This document shows positions 1 to 11,053 of a DNA stretch of 64,000 nucleotides, in pieces. Each line of letters begins with the position of its first letter. The first letter of the stretch is position 1. Below the pieces are notes generated by a model. That model made no database searches. It worked only from the letters and a program-made list of their open reading frames with translations, and was not told the DNA's origin. The DNA is from Ailurus styani (taxonomy: Eukaryota; Chordata; Mammalia; Carnivora; Ailuridae). The DNA lies in contig LNAC01000375.1 of the NCBI GenBank assembly GCA_002007465.1, forward strand, positions 62,001 to 126,000, given 5' to 3'. The position numbers were made by a program, and so were the translations under genes.

Positions 1-293
1 ACCCAGAAACACTATGATCATCCTGTTAGTAAATAGCAGAACTAGAGCTTAAACCAATGGCCTCCGACTTAAGCATCACATTGTTTTTTCTGCCATCTTG
101 AAGTGTAAACTTGGTGCAGCGGACCATCTTAGTCAGAGCATTCCACTGCAAATGACCTTTGTAGAAGTGGGTATTTCTGATTTTCTCAGTGCTCAATCCA
201 TAATAATAGTTGACATAGTGTTGAAATTCATGTTTTAGGGTATATTCACTGGAGAAAAAAGGATCAAAATAAACTCTTAAGTAATAAAGAATT

Positions 294-990
294 TGTCTGG
301 CCTTTGTTCACAATTCCTAGGAGGGATCTCTAAATCCTTGCAATTTCCTTAGTGATAAGAATATGTTTGTTATTCCCTGAAGATAAACTATGCTAAGGAG
401 ATGACAAATGGAGACCCTTAGATAGTTTGTGCTAAGATGACTCAGGATAGGATGTGGCCAAGGCAGCAAGACCAGTCACTTATAATTTAAGGTTGAGTGT
501 TTTAAACCACATGGTATCAACCCAATCTCTGAGTAAGCGAAGGGTGGCTGGGGATTGTATGTAACCTTATGGCCGATGATGCCTATGTAATGAAACCACA
601 ATAAAGACTCTAGAAACTAAAGCTCAGGTGAGCTTCCCTGGTTGGCAAAAGTCTGTATATTGTCACACATGGATGTGCCAGGAGGGTGGTATGTCCTGAT
701 TCCATGGACAGAAAGAACAATGGAAGCTTGTTAGTACCCTATGCATTTCTTTTTTTAGCTGGTTCTGATTTGTATCCTTTTGCTATAATAAATCTCTAAT
801 CATAAGTATAGTCGTTTCCTGAGTTCTGTGAGTCATTCTAGTGAATTATTGAATCTGGGATGGGGGGAGTGGGAACTTGTAGTCAGCTAGTCAGAAGAGT
901 GAGGGGTCTGGGGACCCTTGAACCTGCAGCAGGCATCTGAATTAAGGGCACTCTTTTGCAAAGTTTAGCCCAGCTCTGGGTAGTTGGTAT
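294..990 (+). mobile_element. Solitary LTR, class I (ERV1)-like
   Basis: The stretch has the order expected of a solitary LTR: a TGTCTGG start, a core around 575-605 with CCTATGTAATGAAACC followed by ATAAAG, a second AATAAA at about 787-793, and a GAGTTCTGTGAGTCATTC block near 820-836. This order resembles class I LTRs I know from laurasiatherian genomes, but I cannot name the family. No internal region or second LTR follows, so it is read as solitary. The 3' edge is approximate and no target duplication was found. Confidence 0.6.
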
Positions 991-1941
991 CAGAAACTAT
1001 TTTATAAACATACTTCAAAACTTGAAAACAAGAAAAAATATATGTACATACATACATATATATATACATCACTCATGATATATCTTTTTTATTATCCTTT
1101 TCACTCATAGGTAAAGATAAATATCACTTTGAATTACCTTATTTCTTAAGGTTTTATTACATCATTTTTATATGAAATAATCAAGGTTATTTCCAAATGT
1201 TAGTTTTTTTCTTGATTAAAAAAATGTTTGGAGGACTAATTTATGTAGGACTCAACGTTCTTTAATGAATATTTTATTTAGTTTATAAGAACATAGTTTC
1301 CAAAATGTAATACACACTTAAAAGAAAAAAATATGACAGAAAGTTAACATTTTTCTATCTGGGACATGAACACATGAATGTTTCATTACATGGTCTTTAT
1401 CTTTCTGCATGTGTGAAATGTTTTCTTAAGTGTATCTACATTTCAATAATAATTTTTTTTTCATTGCCCGGCAATGCTGAATAAGTAAGTCATTAGGATA
1501 ATTGAACAGTACAAAATCAGAACACCACAGAAATTTGCAAATGTTGTAAATCAGGGATTTCCCTCCACCTGTGAAGAGCTGGTGGCAAGCAGCTTATAAT
1601 GACATAGTGGTCTTTTTCAGTCTCCTGGACAATACAAATAAAATTTCTATCAGAAACACATTTTCTTAATAATTTGCTCTGCAGAATTGGTATCTTACTG
1701 AATGCAATGTTATGTTGCCTGCATTGTTGCTGATTGCTGATCTCACCATGCATTCTGCCCTGTGATCATTCACCAACATCATAATGAGAGAAAGGCTGCC
1801 ATTCGCAAGTTCTCAGTTGGTAAAATACTTTATTTTCGTATGACTTCAAAATGTTAAAATTTGTTTTTTGATAAATTCACCTAATATTTCCCTGCTTTAC
1901 ACCAATAATCTTACTAACACTTGAATAAATACAATGTTAAA
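991..1941. other. AT-rich sequence, nothing recognised
   Basis: A short TA/CATA-rich run sits at about 1038-1070. Otherwise there is no repeat family, coding signal or structured element that I can name. Open frames here are short and lack any supporting signal. Confidence 0.5.
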
Positions 1942-2130
1942 GGGGCACCTGGGTGGCTCAGTTAATTAAGCAACTGCCTTCTGCTCAGGTCATGATCCCA
2001 AGGTCCTGGGATCGAGCCCCACATCTGGCTCCTTGCTCAGCAGGGAGCCTGCTTCTCCTTCTCTCTCTTCCTGCTACATTGCCTGCTTGTGCTCTCTGTC
2101 TCTGTCAAATAAATAAAGTAAAAAAAAATA
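1942..2130 (+). mobile_element. Carnivore tRNA-derived SINE (SINEC type)
   Basis: This is the first of about 40 copies. The head (GGGGCACCTGGGTGGCTCAG) carries the pol III A-box region, the B-box-like GATCGAGCCCC follows about 60 bp later, then a CT-rich middle and a CAAATAAATAAAG tail. It is flanked by near-identical direct repeats (ATACAATGTTAAA upstream, ATACGATGTTAAA downstream), so both ends are intact. These SINEs are non-coding and are mobilised by L1. Confidence 0.95.
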
Positions 2131-2374
2131 CGATGTTAAATTCATGACTAATGAAACTATTCATCTACTGAGTGTACATCAGTATTAGCAGTAAATTTTC
2201 CTCTTGTTAACAAAATATGCCTAATTTCTAAAAAAATTACTTTTGAGTTACAATTTAATGACTACCAAATTTATGCCAATCAATGTACTACATATTTTCC
2301 TTTTTTCATATTTTTATTTTCCTATTTCTTTCTCAAAATCTTTTTCAGGGAGGTAGGATCTATATATTTCCTTC

Positions 2375-2496
2375 AATGGAATATAAGACTTACCAGGGAA
2401 GGAGCATTGTCTACTTCTTCAATGACATATCTAAGGAGCTTAGAACAGTGCTGGGAACATAGTATACACTCAATAAATATTAATTGAATGAATGAG
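2375..2496 (+). mobile_element. L2 LINE, 3' end
   Basis: The segment shows the diagnostic L2 tail order: an AGAACAGTGCTGGGAACATAG-like block, then CACTCAATAAATATTAATTGAATGAATGA. The upstream part is diverged, with a GAGCATTGTCTACTTC-like remnant of the usual region. Only the 3' untranslated end survives. Confidence 0.8.
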
Positions 2497-2734
2497 TGGT
2501 TTTTACTATTGCATAAACTAAAATTGAAATTTGATTTTTTCATCATCACACACTTCTAAGCCTAAGGCAATAGTTTGAATGTGTGCTCTCTCTTAGTGAT
2601 GCAACAATCATGTATTCTCTGTGAACTCTGTTTGGAATCCTTTTCCTTATGTGGATTAGATAAGATTTATGACAATCAGAAACAATAAAGGCATTATACT
2701 GTGGAATCCTACAAGATGATATTCCACAGTAATA

Positions 2735-2830
2735 TTTGTCTATTTTGTTCCATGATGTATCTAAAGACCCTAGAACAGGAACTAGCAAATAGTTGGCAGT
2801 CAGATCAATTAATAGTTGTTGAATAAGCTA
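2735..2830 (+). mobile_element. Probable L2 3' end, diverged
   Basis: A second L2-like tail lies 240 bp after the first: a CTAGAACAGGAACTAGCAAATAG block followed by AATAGTTGTTGAATAAG. It is more decayed than its neighbour, so the call rests mainly on the order of these two blocks. Confidence 0.5.
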
Positions 2831-3604
2831 ATTTTATTTTCTATGTAAATGCTTAGGTTAGCAGAATTTAAAATGCTTCAAAGTGAAAGCCACAATTTAT
2901 TTTTAAAATTTTATTACATTTTTTATCAACCTTTAAATTTTTTTTTATTTTAAAATACTATAGACTCATAAGCTGTTGCAAAAATACTACAGAGAAGTTC
3001 TGTGATTGTGTAACTATAGCACATTCTCAAAACTAGGAAATTGACATTGTCACAATACAATTAACTAGACTACAGACCTTTCTGAGACCACCAGCTTTTG
3101 AATGCACTCATCTTTTTGTAGGTCTTTGTGTATAATTTGGTGACATTTTATCACATGTATAAATAAATACTGCAATCAAGATACAGAATTGTCTCCTTAC
3201 CAAAAAGAAATGCCTAAGGCCCACCTCTTTACAGTCACACACCCTCCTTCCTTTACCTATGATAACTACTAGTCTGCTGTCCATCTCTATAGTCATTTTA
3301 AGAATGTCATATAAATGGAATTAGGTAACCTTTTGAGGTTGGCTTTTCTTCTTTCAGAATGATGCCCTTGAAATCCAACCACATTGTTGTGTGCATCAGT
3401 AATTCCTCCCTTCTTAATGTTGAATACTATTCCATTGTATAGATGTGCCAACGATGGAATATTTAACCATTCGTCTGTTGAAGGACATATGGATTGTTTT
3501 GAATTTGGCGTTACTACAAACTATGAAAATTAAGTAATTTAGCTAGTACTAAATATTTTAATGGGCTACTAAAACTATTATGAATGTTCATGTTAGATTA
3601 TTGT

Positions 3605-3707
3605 GTGGTCTCAGTTAGTTAAGCATTCAACTCTTGATCTCAGCTCAGGGCATGAGTTCAAGCCTTTTGTTGATCTCCATGCTGGCATGGAGCCTACTTA
3701 AAAAAAG
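3605..3707 (+). mobile_element. Old, short SINEC copy
   Basis: A decayed head (GTGGTCTCAGTTAGTTAAGC) and a GGAGCCTACTTAAAAAAAG end identify an older SINE subtype without the long CT-rich tail region. It interrupts the L1 3' UTR. GATTATTGTGTG on the left and GATTGCTGTGTG on the right fit a decayed target duplication. Confidence 0.75.
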
Positions 3708-3764
3708 ATTGCTGTGTGAACATGCATATTTATTTCCCTAGGATAAAATGCCCAGGAATGTGTG

Positions 3765-4027
3765 CTGATAATATATATATATATATTTAACATATACACA
3801 TACATACATATACACATACATGTAAATATATACTATACACATATAAGTATATACACATGCATATACATATACACACACATTTATATGTAATATATGTGTC
3901 TTCACATTCCTGGTCATTTTATATATATACATACACAATGTTATATATAACATGCACAATTTTATATATATACACACACAAAATTATTTTAATTTCACAA
4001 TATTATATATATACACACACAAAACAT
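3765..4027. repeat. TA/CA-rich compound microsatellite
   Basis: Alternating (TA)n and (CA)n runs alternate with spacers over about 260 bp. A short module of TTATATATATA followed by (CA)n recurs near 3930, 3962 and 4002. The array separates the two L1 segments and may have grown from an L1 tail, though that origin is inference. Confidence 0.85.
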
Positions 4028-4425
4028 ACTGACCCGACAATACTTTATGTTGCTCAGTGCTCACCACAATAAGTATAGTCATCATCTATCACCATACAAT
4101 GTAATTACAGTATTATTGACTATAATCCCTGTGTTGTACTTTTCGTCGCCGTGACTTATTTATTCTGTAACTGGAAATCTCTACCTCTTAAGCCTTTTTA
4201 TCTATTTTGTCTGTCCCCCCACCCACTTTCCTTCTGGCAACCACCAGTTTATTCTCTGTATTTAGGAGTCTATTTGGATTTTTTGTTTTATTTTTTAGAT
4301 TCTTCATATAAATGAAATCATATGGTATCTTTCTTGGACTTGTTTTACTTAGCATAATACTCTCCAGATCCATTAATGTTTTTGCAAATGGCAGGATATC
4401 TTTTCTTTTTATGGTTAATATTCCA

Positions 4426-4453
4426 TGTGTATGTGTGTGTGTGTGTGTGTGTA
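4426..4453 (+). repeat. (GT)n microsatellite
   Basis: About 12 GT units lie inside the antisense L1, in place of the usual short TATATA run of this L1 region. Confidence 0.85.
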
Positions 4454-5159
4454 CACTGTATCTTCTTTATCCACTTGTCTATCATGGACACTTGGGTTGC
4501 TTCCATATCTTGGCTATTGTAAATAATGCTGCAGCAAACATGGGGGTGCATAAGTCTTTTCAAATTAGTATTTTTATTTTCTTTAGGTAAATACCCACTA
4601 GTGGAATTACTAGACTATATGGTATTTTTATTTTTAATTTTTCAAGAACTTTCGTATTTTTTCCACAGTGGTTGCACCAATTTACATTCCCACCAGCGGT
4701 GCATATGGGTCCCTTTTCTCCTTATCCTTGCCAATACTTGTTTATTGTATTTTTGACTTTACCCATTCTGAGAGATGTGAGGTGATACCTAGTTGTAGTT
4801 TTGATTTGCATTTCTCTGATGATTAGTGATGCTGAGCATCTTTTCATGTGTTTGTTGGCCATCTGTATGTCTTTGGAAAAATGTCTAGTCAGGTCCTCTG
4901 CCCATTTTTAATAGATTGCTTGTGGTTTTTTGGTGTTAAGTTCTATAAGTTCTTTATATATTTTGGGTGTTAACTCCTTATTGGATATATCAGTTGCAAC
5001 TTTTTCCCATTCACAAGGTTGAAAGCCACAATTTAAATTTTTTTTACATTATACCACATTTTATAATACTTTTCAGTACTATTTTCTGTATTTCATTTGA
5101 TCCAATAATAATTCTGAAGATGCATAAAACAAGTATTATTTTAAAAAATTTACATGCTA

Positions 5160-5361
5160 GGGGCATCTGCGTGGCTCAGTGGATTAAAGCCTCTGCTTTC
5201 GGGTCAGATCATGATCTCAGGGTCCTAGGATCGAGCCCCGCATCAGGCTCTCTGCTCAGCAGGGAGCCTGCTTCCTCCTCTCTGCCTGCCTCTCTGCCTA
5301 CTTGTGATCTGTCTCTCTGTCAAATAAATATAAAAATCTTTAAAAAAAATAAAAATAAATT
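5160..5361 (+). mobile_element. SINEC, full length
   Basis: The head GGGGCATCTGCGTGGCTCAG, the CTGCCTACTTGTGATCTG segment and an A-rich tail are all present. Direct repeats AAAATTTACATGCTA and AAAATTTATATGCTA flank it, differing by one base. Confidence 0.93.
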
Positions 5362-5376
5362 AAAAATTTATATGCT

Positions 5377-5960
5377 AAATGTCCAAGGTTGAGTGAAATT
5401 TCTGAAAATATATAATTGAGGAATTATGATTACATATTGGTCTTCGTATTTTTTTAAATAAAGTAGGCTTTTAAGGCACCAGAATTTACTGTTGTTTAAG
5501 AAATTTTCATGTTTAAATAATTATTTAAGAGTCATAAATACCTATCCCTCATTTCATGAAAGTAGTGTCTAAAAAATAGCATATTCTCTGGAATACCCAA
5601 TTCTTTGAGGCACGTATGTACTGAAAGAATAAACTTTATGACTTTATGAATTTGCCTTTCCTTGTGTTAAAACTACCTGAGAAACAAGTCCTGTCTATTG
5701 TTTTATTAAATTATTTCTTTGAATCAAGTAGATTCTAGTGCTAATTATTAAGCTTTCTTAATCAAAAATGAGTAGCTATACTATAATCCTTAATCACTTT
5801 GTTTTTTAGTGTAAAACTAAAAATTATTACTCAATTTATTTATTACCCAAAATATGATAACCCAAACTCTTGCTCCTGTAAATAGATATTAGTAGAAAAT
5901 AATGTCCTGAGTCCATTGTTGGTAATGGTTGGTTAAATTTGTGTTGTTTCTCATTTAGTT
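5377..5960. other. AT-rich sequence, nothing recognised
   Basis: No repeat family, coding exon or structured element is evident. Open frames are short and scattered. Confidence 0.5.
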
Positions 5961-6177
5961 TTTTTTTTTTTTAAGATTTTATATATCTGTTTGACAGAGG
6001 GAGAGAGAGAGAGAGAGAGAGAGCACACAAGCAGGGGGAGCAGCAGGCAGAAGAAGAGGGAAAAGCAGGATCCCCACTGAGTAAGGAGCCCCAATGTGGG
6101 ACTCAGTCTCAGGACCCTGGGATTATGACCTGAGCCCAAAGGCAAATGCTTAACCAACTGAGCTATCCAGGTGCCCC
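5961..6177 (-). mobile_element. SINEC, antisense, with GA tract
   Basis: It starts with poly-T and AAGATTTTAT and ends with GAGCTATCCAGGTGCCCC, the reverse of the SINE head. A GA run at about 6000-6022 corresponds to the CT tract of the sense strand. TTTCTCATTTAGTTTTT-like direct repeats flank it. Confidence 0.92.
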
Positions 6178-6295
6178 AGTTTTTCATTTAGTTTTGATTT
6201 GCTTTGTTTTAAATGTAAAACAGGTTAGAATACTTAATATCCAGTGTGTAATGTGACTTTTTTGAAGTGGAAGCACACTAAGCAGTATTTTCTTT

Positions 6296-6494
6296 TTTCT
6301 TTTTTAAAGATTTTATTTATTTATTTATTTGACAAAGAGAGATCAAGAGTAGGCAGAGAGGCAGGCAGAGGGAGAGGGGGAAGCAGGCTCTCCACCTGAG
6401 CAGAGAGCCTGATGTGGGGCTCAATCTCAGAACCCCGGAATCATGATTTGACCCGAACCCAGAGGCTTAACCCACTGAGCCACCCAGGCACCCG
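6296..6494 (-). mobile_element. SINEC, antisense, perfect target duplication
   Basis: The copy is complete from the poly-T end to CACCCAGGCACCC. A perfect 16-bp duplication, TAAGCAGTATTTTCTT, lies at 6280-6295 and 6495-6510, so this is a clean L1-mediated insertion. Confidence 0.95.
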
Positions 6495-6689
6495 TAAGCA
6501 GTATTTTCTTAATCTATTTGAACCTGAAAAAAATGTTTCTCTTTTATAGGACTTCTTGTGGAATTTATTGTACTGTGGGTCACACTTTGAGATATACTAG
6601 AGATATACTAGAGTGTGCCATTTAGCAAACTTCTATACGGATAGTCTTACTGGTTTCTATAATACTGTATATGGTTCCTTCACTGTCTT

Positions 6690-9306
6690 TAGTTTTATTT
6701 TATTGTGGTAAGAATACAAAATGAAAATACACACATTTTTATGTGTGTAATACAGCATTGTTAGCTATAGAGACAATGTTGTATACAAGATCTTTAGAAT
6801 GATTTCACCTTGCATAACTGAAATTTTATGTCCATTGATTTGTAACCCTCTATTTCCTCACCTTCCAGTTCCTGGCAATCACCATTCCACTCTTCGATTC
6901 TAGGAGTTTGACTATTTTAGATACCTCATATAAATGGAAACATACAGTATTTTTCTTGTTACTGGCTTACTTTACACAATGTCCTCCATGTTTATCCATG
7001 TTGTCATATATTGCAAGATTTCTTTCATTTTTAAAGTTGAACAATATTCCATTGTATGTATACATCATATTTTCTTTATCCATTCATCTGTTGATGGGCA
7101 TTTATGTTGTTTCCCCATTTTGACTATTTTGAATGAACATCAGAGTGCTACTATCTCTTCTGGATACTGATTTCATTCTTTTTGGATGAATACCCAGAAG
7201 TGGGATTGCTGGATGTTATGATAGTTCTATTTTTAATTTTTGAGGAATCACTATACTGTTTTCATAGTGACTGCAACATTGTTCATTTCTACCAACAGTG
7301 TGCAAGGGTTCCAATTCCTCCACATTCTACCCAACAGTTTCCTTTTTTCTTTCTTTCTTTCTTTCTTACAGTATTTATCTTAACATGGGAAAAATCACTG
7401 TGGTTTTAATTTGATTTTATATTTCTCTGATGATTAATGATGTCATCTTTTTTTTTTTTAAGATTTTATTTATTTATTTGACACAGAGAGAGAGATTACA
7501 AGTAGGCAGAGAGGCAGGCAGAGAGAGAGGAGGAAGCAGGCTCCCTGTGGAGCAGAGAGCCTGATGCAGGCCTTGATCCCAGGACCCTGAGATCATGACC
7601 TGAGCCGAAAGCAGAGGCTTTAACCCACTGAGCCACCCAGGCGCCCAAATGATGTCATCTTTTCATATACCTGCTGGCCATTTGTACATCATCTTTGGAG
7701 AAATGTCTATTTCTTTAACCCACTTTAAAGTCAAATTATTTATTTTTTTGTCTATTTTTTTGCTGCTGAGCTGTATGATTTCCTTATACACTTGGAATAT
7801 TAATCCTTATCTGATATACGGTTTGCAAAAATTTTCTCCCATTCTGTAAGTTACATTTTCACTCTGTTGATTATTTCCTTAGCTAAACAGATGTTTTTTA
7901 GCTTGATGTACTCTTTCATATCTATTTTTGCTTTTGTTGCCTATGGTTTTGGTGTCATATTGATGAAATAATTGCCAAGACCAATGTCATGAAGACTTTT
8001 CTCCATGTTTCCTTCTAGGAGTTCTACACTTTTAGGTCTTATGTTTAAGTCTTTATACCATTTTGAGTTTATGTTTGTGCATGGTGTAAGATGGGGTCAA
8101 TTTCATTGTTTTCTGTGTGGATATTTAGTTTCCATAACACCCTTTGTTGAAGAGACTATCCTTTCCCAATGTACATTCCTGATACCCTTGTCAAAGGTCA
8201 GTTGACCTTGTATACATGAATTTATTTCTGGGCTCTATTTTGTTCTATTGCTTTATATATCTGTCTTTGTGCCAGTACCATGCTATTTTAATAAGACATA
8301 TGACGACTCCAGCTTTGTTCTTTTCAAGATTGTTTTGGCTATTAAGGGTCTTTTCTGGTTCTATATGAATTTTTGTATTTTTTCTATTTTTGTAAAAACT
8401 GTTACTGGGAATTTGATAGGAATTGTACTGAATCTGTAGATTGCTTTAGGTAGTATGGACATTTTGATAACAAGTCTTCCAATCCAGGGATACATCCTGT
8501 CTTTCCATTTGTTTTTATCTTCTTTAATTTCTTTCATCAATGTTTTTTTGTTTTCATTATATAAACCATTCACCTCCTTTTTTGAGTTTGTCCCTAAGTA
8601 TTTTATTCTTTTTGGTGCTATTGTAAATGGGATATTTTCCTAAATTTCCTTTTCAGATAGTTCAGCATAGAAATGCAACTGGTTTTTGTAAATTGACTTT
8701 GTATCCTGCAATTTTACAGAATTTGCTTATTGTGTTTAACAGTTTGTGTGTGTGTGTGTTTGTGTGTGTGGAATCTTTAGGGTTTTCTTTATATAAGACT
8801 ATATGAGATGAAAACAGGGAAATTTTACTTCTTTCTTTCTGATTTGTATGCCTTTTATCTCTATTTCTTGCCTAGTTGTTCTGGCTAGACTTCTAGGACT
8901 ATGTTGAATAGAAGTGATGAAAGCAAGCATCTTTACCTTGATCCCAGTCAAGGGATTGTTGTGTATGATATTTGCTGTGTGGTTTTTAATATATGTTATT
9001 ATTATGTCGAGATAATTTCCTTTTATTTGTAGTTTGTTGAGAGTTTTTATTATGAAAGGGTACTGCTTTTTCTACATCTTTTGAGATGATCATGTGATTT
9101 TTATCCATTCCATTAATGTGGCATATCACATTAATTGACTTTCATCTGTTGAGCCATCCTTATGTCCCAGGTCTCACTTGGTTATATTGTATGATCCTTT
9201 TAATGTGCTCTTGAATGTGGTTTGTTAGTACTGTGTTGACTTTGGTACCAGGGAAATGCTGGCCTCATAAAATGAGTTCGAAGTGTTGCTCTTTCCACTC
9301 TGATAG
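6690..9306 (-). mobile_element. L1 LINE (L1M type), 5'-truncated, antisense
   Basis: The element runs in reverse from a 3' UTR block (TTTTATTGTGGTAAGAATAC at about 6699) into the ORF2 C-terminal and reverse-transcriptase regions. Antisense landmarks include TTGGTGTCATATTGATGAAA near 7950, the CTGTAGATTGCTTTAGGTAGTATGG block near 8434-8458, and CTGGCCTCATAAAATGAG near 9262-9279. Without the inserted SINE it is about 2.4 kb. It contains frameshifts and microsatellites (CTTT near 7340-7368, GT near 8743-8769), so no ORF2 product is possible. Confidence 0.93.
7452..7647 (-). mobile_element. SINEC, antisense, inside L1
   Basis: This complete copy is inserted in the L1, with perfect direct repeats AATGATGTCATCTTTT at 7436-7451 and 7648-7663. 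It is therefore younger than the L1. Confidence 0.95.
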
Positions 9307-9516
9307 GACATGGTTATGGAATGTTAAATAACTAAGGACATTATTAGGAAAAAAAGTTACTTCAGCAAAATGAAAAAAGGAAACAAAGCAGATGACATTA
9401 CTATGAAAGGCAGCATGAGCTAACCATGGCACAGGAGAAGATAGGAGATAGCAAAGATCTGTTGACTTTAGGCTTGGAAGATTCTTCTTTAAATGGTAAT
9501 GTTTAAAGAATGTTTA

Positions 9517-9670
9517 GGGCGCCTGGGTGACTCAGTGGGTTAAAGCCTCTGCCTTCGGCTCAGGTCATTATCCCAGGGTCCTGGGATAGAGGCCCGCATC
9601 GGGCTCCCTGCTCAGCAGAGAGCCTGCTTCCTCCTCTCTCTCTGCCTGCCTCTCTGCCTACTTGTGATCT

Positions 9671-9708
<38 letters not shown>

Positions 9709-9752
9709 AAATAAATAAATAAAATCTTTAAAAATAAAAAAAAATAAAAAAG
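9517..9752 (+). mobile_element. SINEC, full length, with long CT tract
   Basis: The head GGGCGCCTGGGTGACTCAG, a CT tract at about 9674-9704 and an A-rich tail are present. Direct repeats AAAGAATGTTTA lie at 9505-9516 and 9753-9764. It is the first of three neighbouring copies. Confidence 0.94.
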
Positions 9753-9775
9753 AAAGAATGTTTAAAGATTATATA

Positions 9776-10003
9776 TTTTTTTATTTTTTTTAATTTTTTT
9801 TAATTTTTTTTAATTTTTTTTATTCATTTGACACAGAGAGAGAGACTACAAGTAGGCAGAGAGGCAGGCAGAGAGAGAGGAGAGAGGAGGAAGCAGGCTC
9901 TCTGCCGAGCAGAGAGCCCGATGTGGGCCTCGATCCCAGGACCCTGGGATCATGACCTGAGCCGAAGGCAGCGGCCCCAACCCACTGAGCCACCCAGGCG
10001 CCC
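9776..10003 (-). mobile_element. SINEC, antisense, tail turned minisatellite
   Basis: The poly-A end (poly-T here, 9778-9822) consists of about four repeats of a 10-bp AATTTTTTTT unit. The body is full length and ends CACCCAGGCGCCC. AAGATTATAT-type direct repeats flank it. Confidence 0.92.
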
Positions 10004-10012
10004 AAGATTATA

Positions 10013-10207
10013 TTTTTTTAAAGATTTTATTTATTTATTTGACACAGAGAGAGAGATTACAAGTAGGCAGAGAGGCAAGCAGAGAGAGAGGAGGAAGCAG
10101 GCTCCCCGCTGAGCAGAGAGCCGGATGCGGGCCTCGATTCCAGGACGCTGAGATCATGACCTGAGCCGAAAGCAGAGGATTTAACCCACTGAGCCACCCA
10201 GGCACCC
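10013..10207 (-). mobile_element. SINEC, antisense, third of a cluster
   Basis: A full-length copy begins almost immediately after the previous one. It is followed at 10208 by AAAGATTATATT, the same target motif that flanks its neighbour, which points to repeated insertion at one AT-rich site. Confidence 0.92.
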
Positions 10208-10354
10208 TAAAGATTATATTATATTAATCTTTCCCTATTGATCTAATCCCAGTCTTAGATTTTAAGGGCTATTAATTGTCTTCTATTTTTAGAAAATCTA
10301 TAAATCATAGAAGAGAAGTATAGCTACAAAATAGTGCATCAATACTAGATATTA

Positions 10355-10549
10355 GGGTTGCCCTGGGTAGCTCAGTTAAACATCCAACTTTTGGGTTTGT
10401 CTCAGGTCATGATCTCATGAGTTATGGGATCAAGCCCCATGTGATCAAGCTCCCCATTCAGTGTGGAGTATGTTTGAAAAATTCTCTCCCTCTACCCTTC
10501 CCCTCACACATGGTCTCACTCTCTCTCTAAAATAAATAAATATTTAAAA
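10355..10549 (+). mobile_element. Older SINEC subtype
   Basis: The head GGGTTGCCCTGGGTAGCTCAG and the CTCTCTAAAATAAATAAAT tail belong to an older subtype than most copies here. Even so, the 14-bp duplication AATACTAGATATTA at 10341-10354 and 10550-10563 is perfect. Confidence 0.92.
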
Positions 10550-10563
10550 AATACTAGATATTA

Positions 10564-11053
10564 ATTTGAATAAGTAATTGACATATTTCAGTGAACATTA
10601 ATTTGTTTTCCTATAATATATTTTCATAATTAAGGTTTATAAGTCAAAAATTGGGAGGTGATGATTGGGTGAGAAGCTGAAAAAAGTGTCAGTATTCCAT
10701 CCACATTCTCAGTTTTCCCTCAAGGTTTCCCTAAAGACTGCAAAGCTATTATTAACGTCTGGTTCTCTAAAGGCTGACCTGCAATGGGAAATTTTGTTTA
10801 TGATTTATTAAGGAGGTTCTCTTAGGAGAAATCAGTAAGGGAATGAGAGAAGCCGTCTAGGAAAGGAGAAGGAACTATATAAGGTGTGGCTTCATATAAA
10901 GTCTAGGTTCTCTAATCCCCTAGGAGCTTTGGGAAATAAATGTCAGGATGGTCTGTCATCACTTGGAATTAGGAATCAGAGCTTTCGTACACCTCCAACA
11001 GCCCAGCTTATAATCAACTGTGACTTGCAAGGCAGAGGGAGGAGTAGGGTGCC
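10564..11053. other. Nothing recognised
   Basis: This is moderately complex sequence without a family I can name. No exon-like combination of open frame and splice signals was found. Confidence 0.5.

Larger units (their letters stand above)
2900..5020 (-). mobile_element. Compound L1 LINE (3' UTR/ORF2 end), antisense
   Basis: Read left to right this is L1 in reverse, starting from the 3' end. It carries the 3' UTR block around 2950-3070 and the ATATAAATGGAATTA block at 3311-3325. It then reaches the antisense ORF2 end with TTTACATTCCCACCAGC at about 4681-4697 and GTTTGTTGGCCATCTGTATGT at 4851-4870. Two related L1 segments are present (about 3290-3765 and 4033-5020), overlapping in consensus position, with a TA/CA array between them. 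A perfect 16-bp repeat, TGAAAGCCACAATTTA, lies at 2884-2899 and 5020-5035. That suggests the whole block is bounded by one target duplication. The reading frames are broken. Confidence 0.8.

Noticed and set aside
1942..2020. tRNA-like promoter boxes that could suggest tRNA genes
   Set aside because: All such matches lie in SINE heads; no intact cloverleaf tRNA was seen.
6000..6022. Direct repeats suggestive of an array such as CRISPR
   Set aside because: The regular repeats in this window are simple microsatellites or dispersed SINEs; there is no repeat-spacer structure and the DNA is mammalian.
7649..8643. Series of 60-75 codon plus-strand frames at 6.9-8.6 kb
   Set aside because: They are reverse-strand shadows of a decayed L1 ORF2 and are not genes.
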